In this document: positions 42,596 to 55,782 of the stretch, one piece after another | Layout: every line of letters starts with the position of its first letter | Numbering within the stretch: the stretch's first letter is position 1 | From: Alitta virens | Lineage: Eukaryota; Annelida; Polychaeta; Phyllodocida; Nereididae | Direction: 5' to 3' | DNA: 64,000 nucleotides | NCBI GenBank assembly: GCA_932294295.1 | Contig: OW028574.1 | Coordinates: 10,736,215-10,800,214 of the forward strand | Made by a program: the position numbers and the translations under genes | The notes under the pieces: model-generated | What the model was told of the DNA's origin: nothing | Database searches by the model: none | The model's input: only the letters and a program-made list of their open reading frames with translations

Positions 42596-43705
42596 AAATA
42601 TAATTAATGCTTTTTTTGTGAAATTTTTGTTAACTTAAAAACACAATACAGAACATCTTTGCCTAGGTTGAATGTGCCTTAGGCAAGGTTGAATGTGCCC
42701 AAGTCAAATTTATGTACTTCAACCCAAATTAACAGAACATTTAAATCTAAATTGCCTATTTATTCTATTTATAAAGCTTCGCATAAGTAGAAATTTTGCC
42801 TACCTCAAATTAATAATAAGGTGGCCCATTTGAATTCAATATAGGCAAGGTGTACTGTAGGCATATTTGTTTATATGTATTTCATAATAAATATTTTAAA
42901 TTAACTTATTTGCTTTTTCCTGTTTTAGTAGCAAAGTGCTGGCATCTAAAGGTTAATTTTGTCACACCTTGAAATAAAAAGGCACAGTTTTGAAATAGTC
43001 TTAAATAGTCTATTTAATAGGCAAATAGTACAAAATATATGTAAATCATTTCACATAATAAACCAACAGTATCAATTAACGGAAACCTTTGAACAAACAT
43101 CAGGTCCTAAGTCCAGCTCAGGAAAGGCACACCTGGAGCTTGGATTTCAAATATAGTCAATACATAATAACTGCTGCCAATCATTAAGGTGCACTTTTAG
43201 AAAGTACACATTCAGTTATTAATGCAGTAAAATCATTTCTTGCTTTATGTCCAGTTATGAAATCAATAAGAGCCAATCCACTGTGTTTAAGGTGTTCAGG
43301 TGATATTGATAGTACTGAAGCAGCCTCTGGAACAAGTCATTCAGTAAATTATCCAAAAAATGTTTTACTTGCACTGGTGGATAATGCAAAAATCTGATAA
43401 ATTCACATGTAATCCATTTTTACTGCAATAGCATCAAGCCGAATAGGCACTGTCCTGAATTGTGTTATCTTGAATGCTGTGTACGATGATTTCTGGAGTT
43501 GTCTTGTCATAAAAGTAACGTGCATTCCAACCACTGAAATTAACAAATATCTCAAAATTTTACGAAGATGACAAGTCAGTCGTTCAAATTTGGCTGCAAT
43601 AGCTGGAACATACAACTAGACCAAAGCTATCAGTTACACACTGCGCAACAGAATTTTTCATTGTTTTAACTTATGAGGCAATATTAGTTGATTACAAGAA
43701 CTCAC
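42596..43705. other. Convergent region between NDUFAF7 and the minus-strand calpain
   Basis: Holds the NDUFAF7 3' UTR and the 3' end of the minus-strand calpain. The last calpain codons are somewhere here but unresolved: read-through of the last sure exon reaches a stop near 43658-43660, while a spliced ending using an acceptor near 43630-43650 is also possible. No other gene is visible. Confidence 0.5.
42886..42891 (+). promoter_or_regulatory. Candidate NDUFAF7 polyadenylation signal
   Basis: An AATAAA hexamer about 290 bases after the NDUFAF7 stop, in AT-rich 3' sequence. It is suggestive only. Confidence 0.35.
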
Positions 43706-46700
43706 CTTTTCCAAAGTAAACACTGCTTTACCATCTGCCGCTTGATTGCACTTGAATGTATCTGAAATAACAGGAATACTTTGTCTGATGATATCGAATG
43801 AACGACACTCAATGTCACTTAAATTATTATGAAACACTCCTACTCCCACTCATGCTATAAGAAGCCACAAAATCGCAAATACTTACTCATGAGTGCCAGC
43901 AGTTTGGCCATACAGGCGATGAAATTGTCAAATGTGATTTGATAATGCTCATCTGCATAACGGAACACCATTTGTTCCAGAACACTAGAGGTGACTCGGT
44001 AACCTGTGGGTGAAAATGTACATAATATTGGGAAATTCTTCAAAAAAAATATATTTTTCAATATTTATTACAACACTTAAGAAGCAAAAATTTAACAAAA
44101 TTAGTGTAGTATTAGTAAACCTTGCTTTTTTGGATAACTCAACCCTAATTTTCAATTAAATAGCTTATTTTGTTATTTATGTAAATCTTTGCATAAGTCT
44201 ATTCTTTGAAACCCAAATTACATCATGTGGTTCATTTGAATTCGACATTGGCAACGTTTACTGTATATATTTGGCTTATTGCCTTATGTTACCTTGAGAA
44301 GCCATAATTGTTCGTAATGAGTAAGCACTAATCACTCCATTGTTGTTTTCTTGATTCTGGTAGAACATTCTCTGAATGAAGTAAAAGGATAATAGTTTAA
44401 TTAAAGCAATTTAATAAAATCTTTATAAATAAATGCAGTTTACAACACTTAATGGAAAATATAATGAAATACACTTAACTCTACACACACAAACTTTATT
44501 ATAAAAAGATATTTTACGCACCTTCCATGAGATAATACAGTTCCAAATGTATAGAAAATCAAAGTAGCCCAGCCGTGAGCGGTTGTCTTTCTTGTATATA
44601 ATTAAGGCGAAACTTGAATCATTACAGTTGAAATATAATCAAAAGAAACTACTAAATTATATAATAGAAAAATAATCTAATAATTTACACCCTAAAACTA
44701 TAATACATTTTTAGGCATAAATCAGTCAGACTGGATACAATTAAATCTGCTACAATCCCAGTGATGCTCTAATTATCTATTGCTAAAAAATCAATGGCCA
44801 TGCAAATTATATTAATCAATAATACTTCATATTATCATAAATTGGTCTTTTTATTTCATTCAAGTCCATTAACACTCCTTCATAATGCCATTCCATTAAT
44901 TTAAGCAAGGATACATCAACTAAAGTCAACATTGTCCGACATGCTTCTAGGCTGATTTCAGCTTTATTTAGGTCTGGAACAAGAAACAGAAAATGCATGC
45001 AATTAACCAAAAATACAATAACTTGGCTATATGTAACTAATAGTGATGCACAACTTACCATTTCTGAGGCCCATATTGATAAGTTTACGCAACTGATGAA
45101 TGTCTATTTCTAAGCTCTGGAACATAAATACCAAATTTTGTTATTTATCAAAACAAAGACATAATAACATAATTCACTCATTTCATCAAAGATTCAGCTT
45201 TTTTATCACCGACAAAGAGAAAAAATACCTTGTTCAGTAAATTTCAGTTTAGGAAAGAGTGAAATGTTTCTGATTTTACATATATGCATCAACACTAGTG
45301 TTGACACTTTACAGACTTTTATTTGCTGAATCATATTTAAAATTTACACTGAAATCATCTGACATCACATGACGTACCTCTCCTGCCAGGTCACCAAAAA
45401 AATGTTGGAAAGATTCCTTCCGTTCTAGTAGCAGAGGATCCGACATTGTAAGACTAGGATCAAGGACACTCGCGTGATCATCTACAAATCTGAGAGGAAA
45501 AAAAAAAACATACAGCTTTCAAAAATGTGAACTGTTACACTGCATAACACCCACTGAACAGTCCATTTCTATTGCTAAACTAACTCGAATACATAAATGC
45601 TATGTACTAAACACAAAACAAGTCTGGGATGCAATATTTGTTCTTAAGATATTTACCGACTTCGAATGTAATCAATAAGCATGGGTTGTCATTTATATCA
45701 ATTTTCATTCGATATTGATATCAGTATTCCACTCCCCATATTGCAATATCGCAAAATATCGCAAATTTTGTATTATCAGCATTCCCTGTTTGAAATGGAC
45801 CCACTAATTACAGGATTATATCTCCCAAGTCATTGTGAAACCATTTACCTTTAATGTGATAACTACTAAGCCAATTTGTAAGGCAATCAGATTGCAATTT
45901 GGGGCAGGGGCTGTGTAGTCAAGTGCTCATCATGGCACAAATGTACATTGTACAATTATAGAGGATAAACCAAGATTTTTTTAAATCGATATCAATATCT
46001 TCTTAATTCTACAATAGGCCTATATTTAAAATGTGTCAGCAATACAATTTAAAATGAGGATAAAAATGCTTCACTTAACATCGCAAAACTGATAATAAAC
46101 CTGGAATACTATCAAATTTTCTTCACATTTTCTTTATTCACTTCTATAGCTTACTCAGCAGAATTCTGGGTCTCGCAAAATATCCTCAAGTGATAGTCGG
46201 CCTCCGTGTCAGGTTCGTATGTTGTGGGAATGACGATATAGTCGCCTGGCTCCAGAAGAAAACGCTTGGTAACCTGCCGACTATTTGTGTAGAAGTCACA
46301 CCTTTCGATGAAAGTGTGATGTTCAAAATATGCAGCAGGCAACGGAAGCCTATAGTCCAAATAACACTGCAAAAAGTAAAACAATGAATGAGTGTCAATA
46401 AGGTTCAATGGAATTTCATTAGTGTTACAAGTGTTATAATATCAAAAAACCAAAAACTGGTACAGCGTAATACTAAACCAGGTAATTCCAATATCATTAG
46501 GCTTTATTTACTCGTATTAAAAGCTAATTTATTTTCTAAGAATGGGATGACAATATAATGATGTTTCGTGACTCACTTTGAATTTGTATTTGTGTTGTCA
46601 CAGAAAAAAAATTAACATATGGGGCTTACAATTTTAAGCATTGTTGTTAAGACAACATTTCTAATACAGTCAACTCTCAATTCAGGCCTATGCATTAGGC

Positions 46701-49700
46701 AAAATTTACCATTTTAAATTAAGCAACCATTCAGACCTTTTATCAAAGCTAATATAAAATCAAACATAGGGTTTAGTGCAGTATAGCGGACCCAAATTTA
46801 TGCCCATATTTGGCGGCCATTAAAAATTAAATTTTATCAAATATTTCACTAGTTTTAAGTTCTAGCACAATTACAATAACATTTGGTGTAGGTAAGCAGG
46901 GGTTTGGGGGCGGTAGCCCCCAAGAAAAAGCAAAAATAAACGCTTTTACGTCATAGGCCTGGCAATGAGGCTTGTTAAATATGGTCATAATCTGGGTCCG
47001 CTATACTGCACTTTTTCCCAAACATAATATCTCCATTAAGACCTACTTACATTATACACTACAAATCCTACATCAACTCTTGCTGGTGACTTGAAATTGA
47101 AGTAATGTCTGTCTCGCTGCAGGACTTCGACCAGAAAGCTACACTTGCCATTCTCATCCTCGTCACAAATTCTTAAACTCACTTTGTACTGTGGATTGCA
47201 CCAGTGCTTCTCTGAAATATATCAGAATGTCATAAATTCAGTTTACTGATGAAACGGTCACATACAAGCAGTATTTTATCCTGGGTTCAATTATTATGCT
47301 CAATCAAGGACACATTGAGTTATATTTAATTATCAATTGTATATAATACTATATATGACAAATCATGTATCATAATAGTCAATAGTTTGAAACATATCCA
47401 ATTAGCAAACTATAACGAATATATTTTCAAGACAATAATCTAAACTCCAGCCAGTGCTACACTGAGGAACCAAGTAATAATTCTAAGTCGATCATATAAG
47501 TTTGTCTTGTAAACATTTATCTCACTAATTAAGCCATCGCTATTGATGAAGCCTTTTGCACCTATTTGTACATTTTCCTTATGCATAACCTTTGTAATAT
47601 GGCCCATGTGCTTTTCAAGCCATATATGGAATGAATTTACTAACGCTCACAGATTACTTTAATAATACAAGTTAAAGCATACTGTCAATGTCCGTACCTT
47701 TACAAATAGGTCTTCCCCCTGCATTGACTCCTCGTTTCCATCGACCTTTGAAGGAAAACACGCTCCAGAGATGGGGCGTCTCTAAGGGAGCATCTGGCGG
47801 CAGATTGCAGAGTTCAATGGTGGAAAACAGAGCCACAAAGTCGTTAAAATTCATCCAGAACTCAGCGTTATCCCTGAACACAAGTCCCATGCTAGCCCTG
47901 TCTTCATCCGGAATACTGTTCCATTCATACGAACTGTGGAGTGAACCAACTTGAATACAGTAATAGCAACTTAAGTTCACATAATGTTTGTACATTACAC
48001 CAGATAAGCTATGAACTATCCGATGTATGCTACAGTGCATGACTCCTGTCTACAAGTCGACTGTCCGCGCCATCTATATATCGACTTTAATAAGTGGGCG
48101 AGCACTGCAAGGGTCTACAGAATCTCATTGAGAGCAACTCACATCAGATGCTACACAACTAACCGTGCCACTTTTGACCTATGGTCCTGGATTCAAACTT
48201 GCTCATTTATGTTCAAAGAAGGCAAATCAAGCAAAATTAGGATATAATACGCACTTTGCAGAGCAGTCTAGAGCGGCAAACATCGAACAAGTGCGACTGG
48301 CAATACATTGAATGTGCGACAATGTGTGTAGCGATATTGTAAATGTAGGTCACCTGAGTTTCCAGGGACCCTGAACATTCATGTGTCCCGAGCAAAGACA
48401 GGCATGACTCAATGTACAACAAAATTCTTACCCTTCAGAAAATGGTCCATCCCAGGGTACTTTGGTCCCCCATGGATTCCTTAACCTAATTAATGTCATT
48501 ATTGTTTCCTGCCCATCCGATATTAGCCTTATCTGAAATTTAAGTATGATAATTCCACTTTTAATGTAAAATTTCAACATTAAATTGAGGAGCAGTCACA
48601 TACCTGGCATACAAATGCCACCATTTAATTATACACTAATGAATTGATCAACATTTGTGAGCAGCAAGAACTTACATTAGCCAGATACATGGACATAATC
48701 CTTATAGAATTTTAAAAGACCTTACCTCTCGCATATCAGAAATGGTGTATATGTGTCCCATGAGCAGTCCATGACTGCCACTGTGTTGGTGTGGCACTGG
48801 TTCAGCTGTGGTAGCACTTATAAGAGTCTGCTTTTCCAAAGCTTTGAAGAGAATGTTTATGATGTTACTGGGTGGTGGGGGATCTCCGTGAATTTTGTAG
48901 GACTCCACCAGACCAGCTGTGAAGTCGTGAAGGGCGTCTGTTATGAAGCCAGCTTTCAGAGCCTCGTAGGAACCATGAAATCTGTAAAACCATAAACATT
49001 TAATAACCAGTTCTGTAACTTTTAAACAATGATTTGCTGTGCTAAGAATATATTGGGGCAGCAATTCACGAGAGCTAAGAGTGCCTTAGCTAATGACATC
49101 CTGAAGCTTAATTCCGAGTCAGGATTGTAAGAGGCTAATATATACAGCGGTTGTACCATGGGCATGGAGTCATTATGACTCCATAGTTGTACTATGCATA
49201 ATGCACCATGGTCAATAATAGTATGTTTTGCAAATGATGTTGCTAACAATACTTGAAAAAGAATGTTGCAGATTAAGCTAAGACTAGCTAAGATAAGCTA
49301 AGATAAGATAAAATTTTATTTAATGTTGGAGATGACTCAACCATGGTGTATTACTGCGTGCGCTGCCACTCAAGACTCACAGTAGGTAGACAATTACCAG
49401 GTTAGCTAGATAATCTATCTACATGTATATATTGGTCTACAGCAAGACGTAAATTCCCATGACTTACATGAGGCTACTTCATAATACGGGAGTCCACTCA
49501 CTTTGCATAAGCCTTCTCGAGGAGCGCACCCCAGAATTCATTAGGTGTCCTTGAATGAACAAACACCAGGCGACCTTGGAGGGTGGGAAGCCTGTCGTCT
49601 ACAATGACCTCTTCCCAGGTGCCGTGATGCCAGAATCTGAAGAGGAACAGTCCCGCATACCAAGAGCGAAAAAAGCCCTGGCCATCAGGAATGGTCTGGT

Positions 49701-50236
49701 AGAGGAGATCTAGGTTCTCACTGAGGCAAGCGGCAGCTGCCACAACTTGATTGTCACCTGAAAAGACAGACAGACAATATATCTTTTATATTCTATTGAC
49801 CAGTTAAAAATACCTAATCAATAGTTTGGTAATACATTACCAGATAAGTGTACATTATATCACTGGTCAGGGGACACTTATGAAAAGAGTAGAAAAGAAA
49901 TATCAACAAATAAGGTCATCCTCAGTTCCAGACCTAAATATCTTTAAAACAGTGGAATTAACTCATTCATAACAAGCACACTTATAACGAAGATCTGTTT
50001 TAACTTTTCTGTTGCACTGGTCAAAACGAAAACTTTTTGAGTCACAAAGATTCACTACACTGAAAGAAGGTCCTACTGCAGAGTTAGCTTAGTATTTGTG
50101 CGAGAGGTAATATGTACTGCAAAATACACCTAAAGAATATGCAAAAATATCCTGGCCGTAATTAGCATTTGGTCTTATTATTGAGGTGGTTTGAGTATAT
50201 GAGAAACTATACAATCAATCAATCAATCAATCAATT

Positions 50237-50270
<34 letters not shown>

Positions 50271-53200
50271 CATTCTCGTGGGATTAATCACAAGCATTTA
50301 CACTTTGTGTGCACTTTCTAAAACCGACAATACATTATAACTCAGCTGAATAATGTTACAATAGTGCTACTCTGTTCTGATAAAATTATAGATAAACAAC
50401 CTTTACAAGTATTTCCAATAACAGCAATATATTCCGTGGTGCACTAAGTCTGTTGATCTTTCATATTTCAATGGACCCTTTAAAATTGAAAATAAAGAAG
50501 GGTCAATTTTGCCCCAGAGATATGTGATAGTTTATTAAAGGTCCTACGAAATACCTCAGAAACTTGCAAAGGATTTATTTGGACACAAAACACACTGCCA
50601 CCACTGAGTTTCTTTGGCATGTTTTAGGTAAATATTTCTTCTTTCAAGTGTACTTGAGTAGGAAATTGATCCTTTATTAGATTAATACACTTGTAACAAA
50701 CAAGGAAAAAACAGAAACCAGGAAATTCACAAGACATAAAAGGAAGTACTAAGTAGTCTGGCAAGTTATTATGCACCCAATTATCATATACTGTCTGTTG
50801 TTAATAGCGTTATATACAATTATCTATGGATCTTGCACAAGTACATTTATATCATGCATTAGATAATTCTATACCAGAGAACTGCTCACCGAACCGTCCT
50901 TTTGCTGAGTTAATTAAACCAGACAGCAATAAAATTTCTATGGTATATTAGATAGCACAACATTTTATCTAACACCGAAGAGTTTAAGAGTTTTATGAGC
51001 TGTATCATGGAGTCATAAGAAACTCCATGGTTGTATAATATTCACACACCCACACTTTTAAACTCAAGATAATGCTACATGTAATTTACTGCTATACCAT
51101 AAAAAATGCCAAAATTTTATTGACTCCCAACAATTTAATTGGCAGCTTTCCCATGTAACAGCTGGTGTACTGGGTGCAATTTGATATAAAATACATTTTG
51201 TATAAGATACAATTTATTCTATAATTTCCCAATAAAAAGTTGAAACATTCACTTTTTACTGCTTCGCAGTTGAGAAAAGCCTTGCATGTTTCACTCCCTT
51301 AAAACTAATTGAGTTGTGAACTTAAGTCAGTGAAGCAAATCCTCAGTTTCACTCAAATCACTAGTTTAGCTGCTCAGTAAGCCAGTTGTCATGGAAACAG
51401 GACTCTAGCTCACAATGTGTATTATTATTTTTTCTACGGAACTCTCAATTCATTTACTTCACATATAGTGACTTGTATGCTTCATAGAAAGATTCAATAT
51501 CAAATAAAGTATTTATAACCTAGTCTTTAGTCTGTCTATTACACTACCTGATATTAAGACCGCTTTCCTATACACTCCTATACTATAAATTTTTGCCCAA
51601 AATAAATCTTTTAATAGTGTGACTACATTTTCAAAAAATATCACAAAATATTATGAATTTATTTGTATTCACTAAATTGGTTATCTTTGAATATGTAATT
51701 TAATCTATGTATTATTTCTTTTATTTGTATTTTTTGTGACACGTGTACCCTCTGTGATATTTGTGATGTCATTTAAAAGCATTTACATATTTAACTTTAC
51801 CAGTTTTATACCAGTTATAAAATATTATGAATTTATCTGTACTTAGTCACTTTATAAATCTTTATACCAGTCACAGGTACACGTGAGAATAAGAACAAGA
51901 TATTGTTCTAAGGTCATAGTCAGTGAGTCAGTGCCAGGTCCAGTGGATCTTATAGTATTGAATGAACCTTTTGTGTACACATCAATGTTTACAAATAAGA
52001 GACTAGTGCAACATGGGAAGACATCAAAGGCACTGACCTAGTTCGCCTCGTATAAGGTCAAAGGTCATCACCCCATCACGGAAGAGTTCAGGTCTAAGTC
52101 CATACTGCCCTGCGATCTCCTGAAACGACAAAGGTCCCAAAGGGCCATGAATACATGAGATGGAAATATGCAAGGACAGTACGACAGCCGAATACACAAT
52201 ACGCATACACATATGATACAACAACCATTCATAGTTATTTCATATAGTGCATTCAGCAATATTTGTGTAAACAAACATCCTCTGTATTTTATTTAAAAAA
52301 CAAACAATAAGGACTGTTTTCAAATTGCACAAGTAATAAACCATAGGAAAAATACAGAATGTCCCTTTTTTTTTGTAAGAATGGAAAACCTGCATTTGAC
52401 CTTGTCAATTCCATATGTAGCAAAGCATCATAACATTGACCAGATTACCTTCTTTTTTTGTTGCATTATTATCATGATTATTGTGAAACTAATACATAAA
52501 TGTTGCATCATACACTATGGGTATTTATTGAAAAAAATAGGAATTTGATTCTTAACAGACATGTTTACCATATGAGGTGGCTAAAATATAACACAAATAA
52601 CAAAAACTTTGAAAGGTTCATGTTTTTGCATGATTGCATGATTAAATAAAGTATTATTAAAATATGAGATAATAATCTATACAAGCCACACAATTCTGCC
52701 TATGGGGTACTACATGGGGCTAATCACTGAATATATGAAATTCAAAGATTTGATCTCCAGCTGCAATAGATTCTTCTTGAGGGCTGTCGGGTGTGCACTC
52801 CATGTGCTGAAGTAAACATTGGAAAGTTGTCGTTTATCCTTCACTGAACACATTGTTCAACTACAATTCTGTCACAATGCACATTTTGCTTCTAAAGTAA
52901 CAGCCATAATAAGCTGCAACATGGAATAGTTTAAAAAAATTCTCAAAAGTTATCATAAATAAAATTAAAGGGAAATCTATCTAAGCACACCCGTTGAAAC
53001 TAAGCAGATTTTTTTCCCTTCAAGATTTTTTATTTTAACACAGTATGTAGTTGTTCAGTACAATTAGTACATGACATAAACAATAAAAGACATAATCATA
53101 CTGTGGGGGGGGGGGGGGGGGGATGTGCACTAGCTTACTAAAAAGCTGTGAAATTGTTCACCCCTTACATTATAAATGAAAGGAAAAAATTCATACTTAA

Positions 53201-55399
53201 ATATGATTGAAATTCAATTCATTTAATGACAAATAAAAAAAAAATGATGTGGAGTGCCTTCGCACTTTTTCTATATTTTTAAACTTACAAAGTTTATGCT
53301 TGAATTGTCGCCACAAAGGGGAAGTTATCATGATGCAAATGTTCCATTGATCATATTGACATTGTACATGTTGTAACACATAAGTAATATCATTGAATAT
53401 TGTGAATATAATGAATTCCAACAACTGAGAACATGTCCAACATCAGTGAACATGTTGCATTCAATTGGCCGCACACACATACTATACATAATTGACAGTA
53501 AAATTATTACTATTTACCAGTGTGGGAAATTTGTTACGTGCATCAACATTGAATGGCATACATGCTGAATGAAAACCACTTTTTATAAGGCTATCATAAC
53601 CATGATAACAGGTAGGTGATAAGTTATGTGACCTGGCTGAACATTTATACACCTGAATGAATCATGCAAAGGTCCTAGATATCATTCATCCTTGAGCAGT
53701 TGAGTGATAGCTTCGAGAAAGTTACACAAATAAGACCCACCCTCCGCTGTACACTCTGTAGTCTCCATGAATGGCGAAAGTCAAATCAAAAGGTGACGTA
53801 TAGGACATGGGTCACCTGGGACATCAAATATCAACACAACTAGGTGGCATTCACATTTTAATATTATTTAACAATATTTTACCCGAATTTCAAAATCCAT
53901 CGATTTGTGTATTTTGATGAGTAACACATTACAGGGAAACCATACTAAGGAATCTATTATCTATCTTTATTGTTTATGCAATTATATTTTATATTATTCA
54001 TTAAAATTCAACAATGCAGACAGACATGCATTTAATTGTAATCATATCCTAGCTGGCCGTTAGCCAAATCGCAAATTCCTAAACAAAATCAAAAATGAAG
54101 TTGCGGCACTTGTGAATGTTTAGTTCGGTTGTATTTGGCCACACAAAACCCATTTTGGCTAAAGGAAATTACATGGCTTTAGCCAAACTGGCTAACGGAC
54201 AAAAATAACCAGCTAAAGCCTAGATATCAGCCAGTTATAACATTAAGAGTACAAATAAATGTAATTTCTTCCTGAATGTCACCTTAGATTGCTAGTGCAT
54301 AAGAAATCTGAAGTACAAAAAGATAATATACTGTAGCCATGTAGACTCTTAATTTCAAGTGGCTGATAAGGTTGAAATAAGTGCATGATAAGTATGATCA
54401 TGATGATAAGGAATATGAAAAATATGAAAGGTATGCACTTTAAAGTGCATTTTCCCACAATTATCAGGTATACAATAGTAGTACAAGGATACACCAGCCT
54501 AAATTTGTCAACATCAAAAGAGGGATTTTTAAAAGCTATTTTTATTCAGCCCATGGCCACCTCCATTTAAACCAGAGTATCACGTGTCCAATGAGATGGC
54601 ATAGATCTTGTAATAAGAACACGAAAAATGGGGCTGGGGAAACTTTCCCACGAACTTGCAATGACAAAACATCTCACCTGTTCTTTGAGTGGACCTACTC
54701 ACCTGGAACAGCCAGTGCCACCTATGCCCTGTCATGGGGTGCATATGTTTTCATGCACAGTTATGTCAGTTAACTTAATTTGTATGTCCCCAAGCGAGGG
54801 GTTATTTATTGCGGGGTCTTTGAGGAATAATGGACCGTAATAAGTTTGCTTTTTTTACACCACTTGTACACAAAAGGGGTGTCATATATTTAGATTCAGG
54901 TAATGGCTATTTTGTAATGTTCTCTGCCCAAGGATCCAAATTATAACCACTGTGATAACTATATTTAAATGCAAAGGCCAACTAAATATAAATTTCTTTA
55001 TCTTTACTTTAATTAACACTTGAGGCAGTCCTTTCCAATATCTGTCTTCCAAATGACCCTTAAATCCGCCCCTGGCATAGGTCATTAACTGACCGCTCAA
55101 TTAACTCGAGAACAAGTGAGGTCACCCTCAAGAACTATATGATCAGTTAGTATACTCACTGCAGGTCGCATCCATTTGATCTTAAAAGGCGGTTCCCTGT
55201 TGTGATATAGAGAGGAATTTTCTGCAGGGAAGTCTGGATCTTCATAGAGTTGGCCATGGTCCCGGCATTGGCGGTGCAGGGCCTGGAAGTCGGCGGTGAT
55301 GGGTCGCGGGCCGAATCTCTCGGAGAGGACACGAGGGTCCTGGCGAAAGGGCTCGAGGTCCCCGCTGCTGCTGGGAGACAAGGACATTGCCATACTCAT
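43706..55399 (-). CDS. CAPN: Calpain with missing catalytic Cys: predicted pseudoprotease (C-terminal few residues unresolved)
   Basis: Classical calpain layout: N-terminal region, papain-like core (about 50-380), C2-like domain (about 390-490) and penta-EF-hand domain. Exons, 5' to 3': 55160-55399, 52038-52119, 49502-49757, 48726-48981, 48432-48532, 47698-47933, 47051-47211, 46155-46366, 45378-45489, 45059-45116, 44915-44973, 44522-44590, 44293-44371, 43887-44003 and 43706-43761. They give 698 residues plus a short unresolved end. Phases join throughout. Family motifs include LYEDPDFPA, VIVDDRLPT, EFWGALLEKAYAK, LMGHIYTISD (His269), LIRLRNPWG (Asn297), FLLEPGDYIVIPTTYEP and FGDLAGE. The motif normally reading QGxLGDCW reads RGELGDNQ: Arg104, Asn110 and Gln111 replace the oxyanion Gln, the nucleophilic Cys and the following Trp. 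The change spans an exon junction but both flanks are in frame. Known inactive calpains exist (CAPN6), but that family lacks the penta-EF-hand domain. Start chosen: MSMAMSLSPSS, with other in-frame ATGs nearby. Confidence 0.93.
45682..46005. mobile_element. Second copy of the GGTTGTCATT-type MITE (calpain intron)
   Basis: Matches 32020-32342 over GGTTGTCATTTATATCAATT, GATATCAGTATTCCACT, TTTGTATTATCAGCATTCCC, ATATCTCCCAA(A/G)TCATTG, GCAATTTGGGGCAGGG and TATAGAGGATAAAC. The right terminal inverted repeat is not recognisable. Confidence 0.75.
46769..47018 (+). mobile_element. hAT-like MITE, copy D (250 bp, 8-bp TSD)
   Basis: Starts GGGTTTAGTGCAGTATAGCG and ends CTATACTGCACTTTTTCC. CAAACATA flanks both ends (46761-46768, 47019-47026). 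Lies in a calpain intron, 32 bases from the splice donor of the exon at 47051-47211. Confidence 0.92.
49758..52037 (-). other. Calpain intron of 2.3 kb
   Basis: Lies between the exon encoding RGEL and the exon encoding the mutated catalytic site. Contains the (ATCA)n run and a hairpin at 51006-51029. No coding signal was seen, so there is no obvious alternative exon restoring a GDCW motif. Confidence 0.6.
50212..50271. repeat. (ATCA)n microsatellite
   Basis: About 60 bases of CAATCAAT repeats with one ATTAATC interruption, in a calpain intron. Confidence 0.95.
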
Positions 55400-55782
55400 G
55401 CATAGCTCATGTCCTCCTAATACATGCAATCATGGCTGGCACTTTGATAACATCCTCTTATGCGATCTACATCTATTTGCCTACCACTCCAAGTTTAGAA
55501 TAGACTAATTCAACGGCGTCTTCAAGTGATACCAGGCGCCACTGTGCTAGATTGCAATAGTTCACAAAACCATCACCAGGCGAGTGCGACATAAGCGCCT
55601 TCTTGAGGAGAACCGTGAAAAATATCTCGGATACCTAGTGCCCTCTCGTGTAAAATCTGTCAACAAACTCGAAGACCGGCGAGGCGCTGCATGTCGCTGA
55701 GAGACGGATCGAGGCAGGGGCGAGGTTGAAGCCGCTTTTGCAAAATCGATTGGGAGAGCTGTGCAGCTTGTTTGCATGCAAA
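55400..55782. promoter_or_regulatory. Putative bidirectional promoter between the two calpain genes
   Basis: 383 bases separate the divergent calpain start codons. The region is GC-richer than the surroundings in its right half (about 55560-55740). It must hold both 5' UTRs unless upstream non-coding exons exist. I see no clear TATA box. Confidence 0.55.

Noticed and set aside
47688..47954. Plus-strand 88-codon frame opposite a calpain exon
   Set aside because: Antisense shadow of the minus-strand calpain exon 47698-47933.
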